The notes beneath the pieces are model-generated. The model had not been told where the DNA came from. It did no database searches and saw nothing but the letters and a program-made list of their open reading frames with translations. Shown here piece after piece: positions 17,135-28,452 of a stretch of 64,000 nt of DNA (positions are counted from its first letter, which is position 1; every line of letters begins with the position of its first letter). This stretch comes from Bacillus thuringiensis. GTDB lineage: Bacteria; Bacillota; Bacilli; Bacillales; Bacillaceae_G. Made by a program: the position numbers and the translations under genes. The stretch spans positions 124,001-188,000 of the forward strand of contig NZ_JACYOF010000005.1 in the NCBI RefSeq assembly GCF_014932895.1. The letters are read 5' to 3'.

Positions 17135-18868
17135 TTAAGGTGCTTTCGTGTACCCTAAGAAGTGGCTCTTCCAATAAGAGTTACTTAATGAAACGATTGC
17201 TACACCTTTATCTCCAGCTTGGATAAACGATCCGCCCCCAAGGTAAATACCCATGTGAGAAGGACCTGATTTATAAGTGTTTTGGAAATAAATTAAGTCA
17301 CCTGGTTGTGGATTTGAAGTTTGTGGTAAGCTGCTCCAATATCCAGCAACACTTTGACGGCTAATGTTATGACCAAACTTCTTAAATACGTGATAGATGT
17401 AGCCACTGCAGTCCACACCGTTAGCAGAAGTACCGCCCCAAACATATGGTACACCTTGCATTGATTTCGCGTATGCAAGTATAGAAGAACTGTCACCGCT
17501 GTTGTTGCCTGTATTATTATTATTGTTGTTGTTTTGATTGTTATTTTGGTTGTTATTAGGCTTATTATCTACTGCGCCTCCAACTGGTGTTTTAGATAGG
17601 AAACGTGTTCCGATGTAACCAGTTTGACCGTTGTAGTTAATTTTGCTCCATCCAAAGTTTTCAGAGATTACTTGAACCTTCTGTCCTTGTGGAAGTGCGC
17701 CTATGATTCTATAATTCGTACCTTCGCCGCTACGTACATTTAGTGCAGAAGCATTAATGTAGTAGTCACCAATTGCACCTTGATCCGGTTGTTTCGGCTG
17801 TTCAGGAGTAGCTGTGCCTCCTTTAACGAATTTCATGAATTCGCTACTAACGTATCCTGTTTTTCCCTGATAGTTAACTTTAAACCAGCTACCTTCAGAA
17901 CCAACTACGTTTAATGTTGTACCGTTTAACACGCCACCAATTACGCTATGGTAAGTAGCAGGGCCTGTACGGACACGTAGAGATGTTGCATTAACAACGT
18001 AAGTGCCACCAGTTTGAACAGTTACGTTATTGTTTTGTTCTTGTTTGTTATCTTCTTTGTTGCCTTGTACGACGTTCTCGTTAGAGCCGCCCTTTGTTAC
18101 GTAGTCTTTACTTAAGTAAGCAGTTTGACCTGCGTAATTGATTTTGAACCAATCTTGAACTTCACCAACAACTTGTACTACTTGTCCTTTTTTCACAGAA
18201 CCTACAGTTGGATGAGAAGTGCTAGGGCCTGTACGAACACGAAGGGAAGATACATTTACTGTATAGTTTCCGCTTGCTGGTTGTACAGTTTGTTGATTTG
18301 TATCGTTTGTAGATCCTGTATTTGCAGAAACGCCTGATACGAATTGGCCACTAACATAACCAGTTTGTCCGTTGTGGTTGATTTTCACCCAACCATTTTC
18401 TTGACCAATTACGTTTAATGTTTGTCCTTCATATACACGTCCTGAAACAGAACTAGAAGTGCTAGGAGCTGTACGTACACGTAATACATCGGCAGTAACC
18501 TTATTCTTTCCACCTGTTGTACTTACATTAGAATTACTTGCTCCATTTTTTGATACAAATTCGCCACTGACAAAGCCAGTTTTTCCATTATGATTGATTT
18601 TGAACCAACCATTTTCTTCGCCAATCACGTCTAATGATTGACCGTTATAAACGCGAGAGATAATGTCGTGAGAAGTGCTTGATCCTGAACGAACGTGTAA
18701 TACGTCCGCATTTACCGTATAAGATGAGTTGTTTGATGCAGAAGCTTGTACAGTCTGTGTAGCAGCTTTTTGTGTATTCTGTTCCGGGGCAGCTTGAACA
18801 TTATCAAGTGTAGGGGCTGCTCCTCCTGCTACAGACACTGCTGCAAGACCGGCAAGATATTTTTTCAT
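17135..18868 (-). CDS. secreted five-SH3b NlpC/P60 endopeptidase (CwpFM/EntFM-like)
   Basis: 577 residues. Signal peptide ending near AQA/AA about residue 27, then five bacterial SH3 domains, each opening with an LHVRSGSSTS-like motif and ending GYVS, an Asn-rich linker (about 435-455), and a C-terminal NlpC/P60 domain. The catalytic Cys is in GVDCSGYIY (near 490), His in SGPSHMGIY (near 540), with a third polar residue in GGGSFIQAGD. These enzymes cut D-gamma-Glu-diaminopimelate bonds in peptidoglycan. The layout resembles the B. cereus cell-wall peptidase CwpFM (EntFM), with more SH3b copies. A sigma-A promoter and near-WalR box lie upstream. Confidence 0.92.
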   Translation of the reverse strand: MKKYLAGLAAVSVAGGAAPTLDNVQAAPEQNTQKAATQTVQASASNNSSYTVNADVLHVRSGSSTSHDIISRVYNGQSLDVIGEENGWFKINHNGKTGFVSGEFVSKNGASNSNVSTTGGKNKVTADVLRVRTAPSTSSSVSGRVYEGQTLNVIGQENGWVKINHNGQTGYVSGQFVSGVSANTGSTNDTNQQTVQPASGNYTVNVSSLRVRTGPSTSHPTVGSVKKGQVVQVVGEVQDWFKINYAGQTAYLSKDYVTKGGSNENVVQGNKEDNKQEQNNNVTVQTGGTYVVNATSLRVRTGPATYHSVIGGVLNGTTLNVVGSEGSWFKVNYQGKTGYVSSEFMKFVKGGTATPEQPKQPDQGAIGDYYINASALNVRSGEGTNYRIIGALPQGQKVQVISENFGWSKINYNGQTGYIGTRFLSKTPVGGAVDNKPNNNQNNNQNNNNNNNTGNNSGDSSSILAYAKSMQGVPYVWGGTSANGVDCSGYIYHVFKKFGHNISRQSVAGYWSSLPQTSNPQPGDLIYFQNTYKSGPSHMGIYLGGGSFIQAGDKGVAIVSLSNSYWKSHFLGYTKAP

Positions 18869-18927
18869 AATTTGTCGATTCCTTTCTGTCTGTAATGTAG
18901 TGAAGAAATATTTACCAACTATTAAAA

Positions 18928-18956
18928 ATTCTAAAAGGCATGTCGATTACTGTCAA
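18928..18956 (-). promoter_or_regulatory. sigma-A promoter of the NlpC/P60 gene
   Basis: Minus strand: TTGACA (18956-18951), 17-bp spacer, TAGAAT (18933-18928). The -35 is perfect and the -10 differs at one position. About 60 bp separate it from the start codon. Confidence 0.7.
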
Positions 18957-18977
18957 GACTTATGCGGGAAACTGAAT

Positions 18978-18994
18978 GTGACAAAAGGATTACA
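18978..18994 (-). promoter_or_regulatory. near-WalR box
   Basis: On the minus strand TGTAAT-CCTTT-TGTCAC, one mismatch from TGTWAH-N5-TGTWAH. It sits just upstream of the -35 element, a usual place for activation by WalR. Confidence 0.4.
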
Positions 18995-18998
18995 AGAA

Positions 18999-19030
18999 AA
19001 AATCAAGGCATGAATTCATGCCTTGATTTT
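18999..19030. terminator. perfect palindromic terminator after dat
   Basis: A 32-nt perfect palindrome (AAAATCAAGGCATGAA and its complement); on the minus strand it continues TTTTTTCTTG. It ends the dat transcript. Confidence 0.85.
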
Positions 19031-19078
19031 GATTTAAATACATATATTAACAGTAGGGAGAATAGTGATTATTCGTAT

Positions 19079-19951
19079 TTAAGAAGATGGTGTGCTGGAT
19101 TTTAAAAGGCTTTGAGAAAAGGATCCTTGTAGTCTTTTCGTGATAGGACCAACTTGACCATCTTGAATCGCAGCTCCATCAAGGTGGGTCATCGGTAAAA
19201 TTTCAATCGTTGTTCCTGTAAAGAAGCATTCATCGGCTTGGTAAACGTCACGAATGCTAAAAAGTTCTTCTTGTACAGGAATCTGGAGAGTGTTAGCTAA
19301 GGAAAGGACATATTGACGAATAATCCCATTTAAAATAAGGTGATTGGCTGGATGTGTGTAAAGAGTACCGTTTTTGATTAGAAAGAAGTTAGATTGGCTA
19401 CCTTCAGTTACAATCCCATTTCGTATGAGAAGAGCTTCTTTACAACCTTTGCGTTCAGCTTTCGTAGCAGCTAATACATTCGGTAATAAATTTAATGATT
19501 TAATGTCACAGCGAAGCCAGCGAGTATCTGGTTCTGATATAGCACGTATCCCATATTCAATCCATAAAGCGGGTCTTTCCTTCTTTGTGATATAGGCATA
19601 GATTGTGGGAGGGATGTCATATGAAAATGCATGGGTACGAGCTTGTACACCGCGAGATACTTGCAAATAAATGGTTCCATCTTCGTGGAAATTATTACTT
19701 TCAATGAGTTTGTAAAGTAAGGTAATGAGCTCTGCCTTTGAGAAAGGGAGCGATAATTCTATTTCTTCCATGGAGCGATATAATCTCGTTATGTGTGGAT
19801 CTAATAAGTGAAAGTTTCCATTGTAGAGGCGAATCACTTCATAGACACCATCTCCAAATTGCAAGCCTCTTTCTTCAAGTTCTATGTACGTTTTTTGTTT
19901 CGTTGTGTCAATAACTGCATCATTCCAAAGTACAAATCTTTCGTATGCCAA
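19079..19951 (-). CDS. dat: D-amino-acid aminotransferase
   Basis: 290 residues, PLP fold type IV. The PLP lysine lies in RCDIKSLNLL (near residue 151); the N-terminal RGLQFGDGVYEV and GIVTEGSQSNFF motifs are those of bacterial D-amino-acid transaminases. It interconverts D-alanine and D-glutamate, feeding peptidoglycan and polymer synthesis. The frame stays open to 20290, but the extension reads through a degraded bcr1 repeat and a terminator hairpin, so it is not coding. TTG at 19951 (MAYERF) is chosen, with AAAGGATGG about 9 bp upstream; an ATG at 19963 overlaps that site. Confidence 0.9.
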   Translation of the reverse strand: MAYERFVLWNDAVIDTTKQKTYIELEERGLQFGDGVYEVIRLYNGNFHLLDPHITRLYRSMEEIELSLPFSKAELITLLYKLIESNNFHEDGTIYLQVSRGVQARTHAFSYDIPPTIYAYITKKERPALWIEYGIRAISEPDTRWLRCDIKSLNLLPNVLAATKAERKGCKEALLIRNGIVTEGSQSNFFLIKNGTLYTHPANHLILNGIIRQYVLSLANTLQIPVQEELFSIRDVYQADECFFTGTTIEILPMTHLDGAAIQDGQVGPITKRLQGSFSQSLLKSSTPSS

Positions 19952-19982
19952 ATTCCATCCCATCCTTTCGTAAGTACTGAAG

Positions 19983-20097
19983 TAAAGTGAAACTTTGATT
20001 AATCGAGCTTTTACGGATAGCGGATTTCCCGTATAAATTCTTTGATTTAGCCGAATTTTGAAGTGGGATTCCTGCTGCCGGTTAACGCGGGATAAAA
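19983..20097 (-). repeat. diverged bcr1 repeat (I)
   Basis: Starts GTAAAGTGAAACTTTGATTA, keeps GCTTTTACGG and the GCCGAATTTTGA-GTGGGA segment, and ends GTTAACGCGGGATAAA, all in the same order as the full copy at 44965-45123 but with many substitutions. It is the oldest-looking copy in the window and lies just upstream of dat. Confidence 0.7.
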
Positions 20098-20234
20098 TCA
20101 CTATAGTAATTTTTATGTAAGCAATTCTATACATATGACGTATATGTATTTGTAAATGATAGAGAAGTAATAGTGACTTATAGCATTTTGTATATACAAA
20201 TTCGAAAATAAGAAATAAGAATCCTGCTTTTAAA

Positions 20235-20267
20235 TAAAAAAAAGCAACATTCGTATGGAATGTTGCA
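20235..20267 (-). terminator. terminator hairpin of unknown transcript
   Basis: GCAACATTC and GAATGTTGC (20245-20253, 20259-20267) with a 5-nt loop, followed on the minus strand by TTTTTTTTATTT. It is far from the LtaS stop, which has its own terminator, so it may end a separate short RNA covering the palindromes at 20297-20423. Confidence 0.65.
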
Positions 20268-20296
20268 CAAGGAGGGTAGCTATCTTTCATAGGGAC

Positions 20297-20348
20297 ATCG
20301 TCTTATTGAATGTTTTGTGTATGGAAATAAAACATTCAATAAGACGAT
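20297..20348. repeat. 20-bp perfect inverted repeat
   Basis: Arms 20297-20316 and 20329-20348 are perfect complements around a 12-nt spacer. There is no T-tract on either side, so it is not an ordinary terminator. Confidence 0.8.
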
Positions 20349-20376
20349 TATAAGAAAGTAGAAAACAAATGATTCG

Positions 20377-20423
20377 CATATTTCTTTCAGGCATCTTATT
20401 GAAGATGAGAGATAAGAAATATG
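20377..20423. repeat. nested inverted repeat
   Basis: CATATTTCTT / AAGAAATATG (10-bp outer arms) enclose CATCTT / AAGATG (6-bp inner arms). It shares the word TCTTATTGAA with the 20-bp repeat 60 bp away. Confidence 0.65.
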
Positions 20424-20536
20424 TAGAACCTCGTTTGCATATTTTATTATAAAAATGTTTCATTAATGTTGTGTGAATATTTGGTAAAGGTTATGTAATT
20501 TTAAAGTTAATGAATAGAAGAGGAAGGGTAGCGGAA

Positions 20537-20571
20537 AATAAAAAAAGAGGCTGAGATTACTCAGCGCTCTT
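20537..20571 (-). terminator. terminator of the LtaS gene
   Basis: AAGAGCGCTGAG / CTCAGCCTCTT stem followed by TTTTTATTTTCC on the minus strand; the stop codon TAA is in the loop. Confidence 0.85.
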
Positions 20572-22485
20572 CTTTTCTTCTTTAATAGCTGTTTTTACTT
20601 CACCGGTTTTGATCTTATTACTTTCAGAAAAGCGAAGTAAGTCGCCTTCAATGATTTTGTCTGACATGTTTAATTCATTTTGGGCACGATCAATGAGTGG
20701 TTGAGATTCTTCTTTCGGTAATTGTACAACTTCACCAGTGTTACGGTCGTAGAATGTACTGTTTGTGTACATATACTTATCTGTAATAAAGCTACCGTCA
20801 CGAAGAACAACAAATCCTTTATTGTCTGGTGAGAATACGTCATGACCGAATCGAACGTCGTTTGTAGAATCTACACCAAGTAAGTTGAGGATAGTTGGTT
20901 TAATGTCAATTTCACCAGTTGGTTTTGAAATTGTTTTACCTTCTTTTTGACCTGGAACGTGAATAAACATCGGTGTTTTTTGTAAGTTCATATGGTCAAA
21001 TGTAGTGATTTCTTCTTTTCCTAAGAACTGTGCCATTGCACGGTTATGGTTTTCAGAAATACCGTAGTGGTCACCGTAGAATACGATAACTGAGTTGTCG
21101 TAAATGCCTTCTGCTTTTAGACGCTCAATAAAGTGCTTCATTGCTTCGTCTAAATAGCGAGCAGTTACCATGTAACGGTCAAATACGCCATCACCAGAAT
21201 TGTATTCGTCGATTAATTTCGTATTGTCATCATAAGTGAATGGGTAATGGTTTGTTAAAGTAAGGAAGCGCGTATAGAATGGTTGCTTCACTTGTTTTAA
21301 CATATCGACAGACTGATCGAAGTATTCGATATCTTTTAATCCCCAGTTTAATTTTGTTTCTGGCGTAATCTTGTAGTCAAGTTCGTTGTAGTAACGATCA
21401 TATCCAAGTGCCGGATACATAATGTTACGGTTCCAGAATGTTGCGTTGTTCGCATGGAATACTGCAGTGTAGTATCCTTGCTGACGTAAAATTTCTGGAG
21501 TTGCTGTGTATTCGTTGTTACCGTGTGTGAAGAATACAGCACCGCGGTCTAGTGGATATAAAGAAGTATCTACTAGGAATTCAGCATCAGATGTTTTTCC
21601 TTGACCAGTTTGATGGAAGAAGTTATCAAAGTAATAACTTTCTTTCGCAAATTGGTTTAAGAATGGTGTAACTTCTTGTCCGTTAACTGTTGCACCAATT
21701 AAGAATGTTTGTAATGACTCAAGAGAAACAACAATTACGTTTTTCCCTTTTGCAGTACCGAACATATTTGGATCTGGTTTACTTTGTGTTGTTTTTACGT
21801 AGTTCTCTGTTTCTTGTAATTTACTACCGTCGGCAAATGCTTTTTGTGAACTTGATTTTGCTTGTAAGCCAAGATCGTATACTTGGTGTACATATAAACC
21901 TAAGTTTTTAACAAGCATAACGCGGTCGAATGAACGTGTTAATAGTTCTGGACGCTCAGCTTCTGCAAGTCCTAAGTTTGCGAAGAAAATAGCAATTGTC
22001 GACACGAAGTATAGGGAACGCATTGGACGTGCTACACGCTCTGTCGGTGCAAAGTTTTTCTTTTTCTTCAATAAAATGAAGAAGATGATAATATCCGCAA
22101 AGGCAAGGATAATCTTGTAGTTAAATAACTCTTTCACACTAGAACCTAAACTTCCGAAGTTAGATGTTTGTCCTAGTACTGGTAAAGTAACGAAGTCATT
22201 GTAAAATCCGTAGAACATTACGTTACCAACAAGAACGATTGTTAAGACAAGATTAATTCCAAGTGCTATATAGTTACGTTTTTTCCCTTTTGCAAATAAT
22301 GCAAGACCCACAAGCAGTAACGATGCTGCTAATGGACTAAGGAATAAAATGAATTCTTGCATGAAAGATTCAAGTTTTAAATCGAAGCTTGTGCGTGTAA
22401 TGATGTAGGTTTTTAGCCATATGGCCAAAGCTACGAATAAAGTGAAACGCACATTTTGAAATTGTGATTTCATGGTTTCTTTCAT
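20557..22485 (-). CDS. lipoteichoic acid synthase (LtaS-family sulfatase fold)
   Basis: 642 residues: five membrane helices in the first 210 residues, then an extracellular alkaline-phosphatase/sulfatase domain. The nucleophile Thr lies in GQGKTSDAEF (near 296); other metal-site motifs are VVSLESLQ (near 253), FYGDHYG (near 470) and HVP (near 510). LtaS polymerises glycerol phosphate from phosphatidylglycerol onto the lipoteichoic acid anchor. Bacilli carry several paralogues (LtaS, YfnI, YqgS, YvgJ), and I cannot tell which this is. Start ATG 22485 with AAAGGGTGG upstream. Single gene. Confidence 0.92.
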   Translation of the reverse strand: MKETMKSQFQNVRFTLFVALAIWLKTYIITRTSFDLKLESFMQEFILFLSPLAASLLLVGLALFAKGKKRNYIALGINLVLTIVLVGNVMFYGFYNDFVTLPVLGQTSNFGSLGSSVKELFNYKIILAFADIIIFFILLKKKKNFAPTERVARPMRSLYFVSTIAIFFANLGLAEAERPELLTRSFDRVMLVKNLGLYVHQVYDLGLQAKSSSQKAFADGSKLQETENYVKTTQSKPDPNMFGTAKGKNVIVVSLESLQTFLIGATVNGQEVTPFLNQFAKESYYFDNFFHQTGQGKTSDAEFLVDTSLYPLDRGAVFFTHGNNEYTATPEILRQQGYYTAVFHANNATFWNRNIMYPALGYDRYYNELDYKITPETKLNWGLKDIEYFDQSVDMLKQVKQPFYTRFLTLTNHYPFTYDDNTKLIDEYNSGDGVFDRYMVTARYLDEAMKHFIERLKAEGIYDNSVIVFYGDHYGISENHNRAMAQFLGKEEITTFDHMNLQKTPMFIHVPGQKEGKTISKPTGEIDIKPTILNLLGVDSTNDVRFGHDVFSPDNKGFVVLRDGSFITDKYMYTNSTFYDRNTGEVVQLPKEESQPLIDRAQNELNMSDKIIEGDLLRFSESNKIKTGEVKTAIKEEKKSAE

Positions 22486-23033
22486 TCATTTCCACCCTTT
22501 CTCTATCAGGCTTGGTCGATTTTGGAGCGAAAAATGCTAAAATAAAAAATACATAGTTTTCTTGGCCATAATTAGAGCTTCTATATTCACCCATATACGA
22601 CTTTAACTATGCATACCCTTTTTTGGTTTCTTGTGCTGCTCATAAGTATAACGTCATTTCTGTATTATACAACAAAATTCATTTCTGAGAAACACTATAA
22701 CATTTTACATTTTTTGTAAGTAATTTGTCACTACCAGAGAAAACTTTAACATTCGTTTATATGTCCGTCAACTAGAAAATATAACAAAGATAGAGTGGAA
22801 TGTTAAGTGAAAGTGAAAATTTCCATGGTTGAGAAATAAGAAATGAAGATGTGTAAGTGGTTGTCTAGAAATCTATTATATGAAAGAAGATGTGTGAAAA
22901 TTAACGAACACTTGTTCTTTGCAGCTTTGTTTGTTACAATGAAAATTCATTGATAGATTATGTGTAATTTTGATGAACTTTTACTGATAACATATTGTAG
23001 CTTATTTCTTTAAAAAAATAGGGAGGCTTTTAC
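22486..23033. other. intergenic region between divergent genes
   Basis: 548 bp of AT-rich sequence between the LtaS gene and the DUF1232 gene. It must hold both promoters. I see no convincing operator, repeat or gene. Confidence 0.6.
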
Positions 23034-23399
23034 ATGAAACAAAAATTTTCAGTTGAAGCGTTTTGGAAGAAAGTGAAACATGTTGCAAAGCAAGCGGGAC
23101 AGTCGGTCATTTATGCAAGTTTATTACTGTTTTACGTTTTGCAAAGACCCGATGTTCCAAAACGAGTGAAAATTATTGTAATTGGAGCACTTGCTTATTT
23201 TATTGCACCGATTGATGCAATCCCAGATTTTATTGCTGGAATTGGTTATACGGATGATTTAGGGGCATTAACGGCCGCACTAATACAAGCTTCGTTATAC
23301 GTCAATGAAGATGTGAAAGATAAGGCGCGAGTGAAGTTGGCAGAATGGTTTGATTCGGATGTTGACACATCATTTATCGATCAGAAATTAGATCAATAG
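23034..23399 (+). CDS. DUF1232 (YkvA-like) membrane protein
   Basis: 121 residues. The DUF1232 signature is clear: YFIAPIDAIPDFIAGIGYTD at about 62-81, after a hydrophobic segment (43-65), with a further helical part. Function of the family is unknown. Start ATG 23034 with GGGAGGC 8 bp upstream. It runs in the same direction as the DUF2227 gene, 50 bp downstream, so the two probably share a transcript. Confidence 0.85.
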   Translation: MKQKFSVEAFWKKVKHVAKQAGQSVIYASLLLFYVLQRPDVPKRVKIIVIGALAYFIAPIDAIPDFIAGIGYTDDLGALTAALIQASLYVNEDVKDKARVKLAEWFDSDVDTSFIDQKLDQ

Positions 23400-23449
23400 G
23401 TGAGAACTGTCATATAGTGACAGGGCGAACGTAAGCGAGGAAGTGCATT

Positions 23450-23941
23450 ATGCCATCAGGAAAAACGCATACGAAAATAAACTTAATATCCCTTCCGGTT
23501 GTTTTGTTTCTGCTCTTTTCGTATGGATTAACAAATTTTGATTTTTTATTAACCTTTGCAATTGGCTTTTTAGTAGGTACTTCATTTTTAACACCGGATT
23601 TAGATACGTACAGTAATGCGTATAATAAATGGGGATTTCTACGTATATTTTGGTATCCGTATAAGAGGGTAATGCCGCATCGCTCCTTTTTTACACATAC
23701 GATTATACTTGGTGATGTGATTCGTATTGCATATATGTTAATCGTGTTTTCTCCATTTTTATTCCTATTAAACGTAATCGCACTGAACGGGAATTTAATA
23801 GAGATTGCGAAGGAACATGAGGTTGAAATTGTAACGTTCGTAATGGGAATTGTTGTGGCGAGTACGCTCCACATTATAGCGGATAAAGTGAATACGCGCC
23901 GAAAGAAAATGATGAGAAAAAAGAAGAAACGTAGAAGATAA
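23450..23941 (+). CDS. DUF2227 putative metal-binding membrane protein
   Basis: 163 residues. Begins MPSGKTHTKIN, with SFLTPDLDTYS (near 45) and PHRSFFTHT (near 79): His and Asp residues that match the metal-binding pattern of DUF2227 and resemble membrane YdjM-like hydrolases. Three or four hydrophobic segments and a very basic tail (RRKKMMRKKKKRRR). Function unknown. Its TAA stop lies in the ATAAA end of a bcr1 copy. Confidence 0.85.
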   Translation: MPSGKTHTKINLISLPVVLFLLFSYGLTNFDFLLTFAIGFLVGTSFLTPDLDTYSNAYNKWGFLRIFWYPYKRVMPHRSFFTHTIILGDVIRIAYMLIVFSPFLFLLNVIALNGNLIEIAKEHEVEIVTFVMGIVVASTLHIIADKVNTRRKKMMRKKKKRRR

Positions 23942-24004
23942 AGTGAAACTTTAATCAGTGGGGGTTTTGTTTATCCCCCATTGATTATTAGCTCACACCA
24001 ATCG
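23938..24004 (-). repeat. bcr1 repeat, truncated copy (B)
   Basis: ATAAAGTGAAACTTTAATCA, the CAGTGGGGG/CCCCCATTG hairpin, then TTATTAGCTCACACCAATCG, where similarity stops abruptly at 24004. Only the right half of the element (here in reverse) is present, and no second ATAAA boundary is seen. Confidence 0.85.
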
Positions 24005-24006
24005 TG

Positions 24007-24042
24007 AAAAAGGACACTTGCAAATTGCAAGTGTCCTTTTTT
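24007..24042. terminator. bidirectional terminator
   Basis: AAAAAGGACACTTGC pairs with GCAAGTGTCCTTTTTT between two convergent genes. Confidence 0.9.
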
Positions 24043-24062
24043 AATTAAACGTTTGTTTAAAA

Positions 24063-24380
24063 TTAGGCTTTCAGTATTTTAATCCCTTTTACGATGTTCC
24101 AAATGAAGTAGTATAAGCTAATGATTCCGCAAATACATAAAATGATGATGGATCCAATTCCAAATGTTACATCTGGTTGTTCAGATCCAACTCCCATGAT
24201 TCCTAAAATAATTACGCCAATGAATGTAGCGATACTTGGAATAATGTGTGTCCATAGGGCACGTTTTGCATGTGGTTTTGTTTCAGCATCGCCTACAATC
24301 CAAACGATAATAGGGAATAAGATAGGCGCAAATAGTACACTAAAGTATGATAAAGCAGCTAGTATTTTGTTTCCGTTCAT
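24063..24380 (-). CDS. DUF4870 family membrane protein
   Basis: 105 residues with three hydrophobic segments (about 6-28, 45-63, 75-98) and the DUF4870 order: LAALSYFS, a PIIVWIV segment, then a KRALWTH loop. The family is of unknown function and resembles Tic20-like small membrane proteins. The ATG at 24380 (MNGNK) is used; the GTG at 24389 is inside the Shine-Dalgarno GAGGTGAT. Single gene. Confidence 0.82.
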   Translation of the reverse strand: MNGNKILAALSYFSVLFAPILFPIIVWIVGDAETKPHAKRALWTHIIPSIATFIGVIILGIMGVGSEQPDVTFGIGSIIILCICGIISLYYFIWNIVKGIKILKA

Positions 24381-24564
24381 ATATATCACCTCATAAATAA
24401 TGTCCGTTGTTATACTTTTATTATGTATTAATTTTGGTGAGCTTACTATCGATGAACATTACAATAACATGACGTTTTTGTAAGATTTTTATATTAAATA
24501 ATAAAATTTTCAAAAAAATCTTTTGTAAGGGAAATGGTTGTGATAAAGTAGAAATGAAAGTTAT

Positions 24565-24578
24565 TGAAAACGTTTTCT
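24565..24578 (+). promoter_or_regulatory. cre-like catabolite site
   Basis: TGAAAACGTTTTCT matches the CcpA site consensus TGWNANCGNTNWCA except for the last base. It is about 100 bp upstream of the lactate permease start, suggesting carbon catabolite control. Confidence 0.5.
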
Positions 24579-24677
24579 TAAACGTTTTTTATTTTTAGAC
24601 TTAAAGGTATGATGACCTGATAGTCTATTGATAAGGTTATATTTATTTAAAAGGGGATTCTTTAGGGGGAGAGAACA

Positions 24678-26336
24678 ATGAACACATGGACACAAGTTTA
24701 CGATCCATTCGGTAACATTTGGATTTCGGCAGCAGTCGCACTTATTCCGATTATCTTTTTTTTCTTGGCTTTGGCAGTTTTCCGCATGAAGGGGTATGTG
24801 GCAGGATTTATTACAGTTGTACTTACAGTTTTAGTAGCGTTATTCGCTTATAAAATGCCGTTCACGATAGCAATGGCAGCAACCGGATACGGTTTCTTAT
24901 ACGGATTATGGCCAATTGCTTGGATTATCATTATGTCGGTATTTTTATATAAAATTTCTGTAAAAACAGGTCAATTCGATGTGATTCGTGCGTCCGTATT
25001 ATCTATTACAAACGATCATCGTTTACTTGTTATTTTAATCGGATTTTCATTCGGAGCGTTTTTAGAAGGAGCAGCGGGATTTGGTGCACCAGTAGCAATC
25101 ACAGCAGCGCTTCTTGCAGGTCTTGGATTAAATCCTTTATATGCAGCAGGTCTTTGTTTAATCGCAAATACTGCACCGGTAGCATTCGGGGCGATGGGAA
25201 TACCTATTACAGTTGCTGGACAAGTAACAGGTATTGATCCACATAAAATTGGACAAATGGCTGGACATCAATTACCGTTTCTATCATTATTTGTTCCATT
25301 CTTTATCGTATTTTTAATGGATGGATTTAAAGGGGTAAGACAGACGTGGCCTGCTTTACTTGTAGCGGGTAGTTCGTTTGCAATTACGCAGTTCATTACA
25401 GCGACATTCTTAGGGCCAGAACTTCCGGATATTACATCAGCACTTGTAAGTTTAGTAAGTTTATCACTGTTCTTAAAAGTTTGGCAGCCGAAAGAAATCT
25501 ATCAGTCTAAACAAGCAAATAGTGAAGTAGCAGCAACAACGACGATATCTATGCCAAAACTAACAGTAGGAAAAGTAGTGAAAGCATGGTCACCGTTCAT
25601 TATTTTAACGGTGATGGTTGTGATTTGGAGCCAAAGCTTCTTTAAAGCGTTATTCGCTCCAGGAGGCGCTTTAGAAAGTCTCGTATTTAAGTTTGAAATC
25701 CCAGGCTTGCACAATTTAGTTATGAAAGCAGAGCCGATTGTAAATAAGCCAACGCCTTATGAGGCAGTCCTGAAATTAGATATTTTATCAGCGACTGGAA
25801 CAGCAATTTTAATTGCGTGTATCATTTCTATCTTTATTTTGAAAATGAGTGCAAAAGATGCAGTAGTGACATTTAAAGAAACGTTAAATGAATTGAAAAT
25901 GCCAATTTTATCTATCGGATTCGTATTAGGATTCGCATTTATCGCAAACTATTCTGGTCTATCTTCTACATTAGCGTTAGCATTAGCAGGAACTGGCGGA
26001 CTATTCCCGTTCTTCTCACCATTCTTAGGCTGGATTGGCGTATTCTTGACTGGATCTGATACGTCAGCGAACGCATTGTTCTCGAATTTACAAGCAATTA
26101 CAGCACAGCAAGTTGGTGTATCTGAAGTGCTTCTCGTTGCGGCAAATACAACGGGTGGTGTAACGGGTAAAATGATTTCTCCACAATCGATTGCGATCGC
26201 TTGTGCGGCAGTTGGACTTGCTGGAAAAGAATCGGATCTATTCCGCTTTACAGTGAAGCACAGTTTATTCTTCGTTATAATTGTTGGAATTATGACGTAT
26301 GTGCAGGCTTATTATTTAACTTGGATGATTCCGTAA
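24678..26336 (+). CDS. lctP: L-lactate permease (LldP/LctP family)
   Basis: 552 residues, about twelve to fourteen membrane segments. Family motifs: [17 protein letters not shown] near residue 137, [13 protein letters not shown] near 175, [14 protein letters not shown] near 460 and [14 protein letters not shown] near 495. Imports lactate (and glycolate) with protons. Start ATG 24678 with GGGGGAGAG 8 bp upstream. Single gene just before the thiC riboswitch, with no obvious terminator between them other than the riboswitch's own. Confidence 0.93.
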   Translation: MNTWTQVYDPFGNIWISAAVALIPIIFFFLALAVFRMKGYVAGFITVVLTVLVALFAYKMPFTIAMAATGYGFLYGLWPIAWIIIMSVFLYKISVKTGQFDVIRASVLSITNDHRLLVILIGFSFGAFLEGAAGFGAPVAITAALLAGLGLNPLYAAGLCLIANTAPVAFGAMGIPITVAGQVTGIDPHKIGQMAGHQLPFLSLFVPFFIVFLMDGFKGVRQTWPALLVAGSSFAITQFITATFLGPELPDITSALVSLVSLSLFLKVWQPKEIYQSKQANSEVAATTTISMPKLTVGKVVKAWSPFIILTVMVVIWSQSFFKALFAPGGALESLVFKFEIPGLHNLVMKAEPIVNKPTPYEAVLKLDILSATGTAILIACIISIFILKMSAKDAVVTFKETLNELKMPILSIGFVLGFAFIANYSGLSSTLALALAGTGGLFPFFSPFLGWIGVFLTGSDTSANALFSNLQAITAQQVGVSEVLLVAANTTGGVTGKMISPQSIAIACAAVGLAGKESDLFRFTVKHSLFFVIIVGIMTYVQAYYLTWMIP

Positions 26337-26411
26337 GTGAAAAAGAAATAATCTTTGCGTTTTTCAGATTATCGTGTATGATGGAAAAGTATTGAAAATT
26401 AAATCAGTGAT

Positions 26412-26510
26412 AAACTAGGGGTGCCTAACATATGCGTAGGCTGAGAGAGAAGCGCGTGAACTTCTTAACCCTTTGGACCTGATCTGGCTCGTACCAGCGT
26501 AGGGAAGTTA
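26412..26510 (+). promoter_or_regulatory. TPP riboswitch aptamer (thi box)
   Basis: Conserved thi-box blocks in order: ACTAGGGGTGCC (26414-26425), GGCTGAGAGAG (26439-26449), AACCCTTTGGACCTGATCTGG (26467-26487) and ACCAGCGTAGGGAAGT (26493-26508). It binds thiamine pyrophosphate and lies directly upstream of thiC with a terminator between them. Confidence 0.95.
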
Positions 26511-26534
26511 ACGGCTTTACATAATGATGTCTTT

Positions 26535-28396
<1,862 letters not shown>

Positions 28397-28452
28397 TCTG
28401 TTACACCTCTTTACTCGATTGATCACACTGTAGTACCTAACTTAAATATAGA

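Noticed and set aside
17480-17560. ATTATTGTTGTT-type tandem repeat as a regulatory or phase-variable tract
   Set aside because: It encodes the in-frame Asn-rich linker of the NlpC/P60 protein; length changes in threes would not shift the frame.
19952-20290. Open N-terminal extension of dat (113 codons)
   Set aside because: It translates a degraded bcr1 repeat and a terminator hairpin and has no homology to aminotransferases; the TTG at 19951 has a proper ribosome site.
22370-22594. 74-codon ORF upstream of the LtaS gene
   Set aside because: It overlaps the LtaS start in another frame and has no ribosome site.
23410-23874. 154-codon minus-strand ORF
   Set aside because: Antisense to the DUF2227 gene, whose family motifs are unambiguous.
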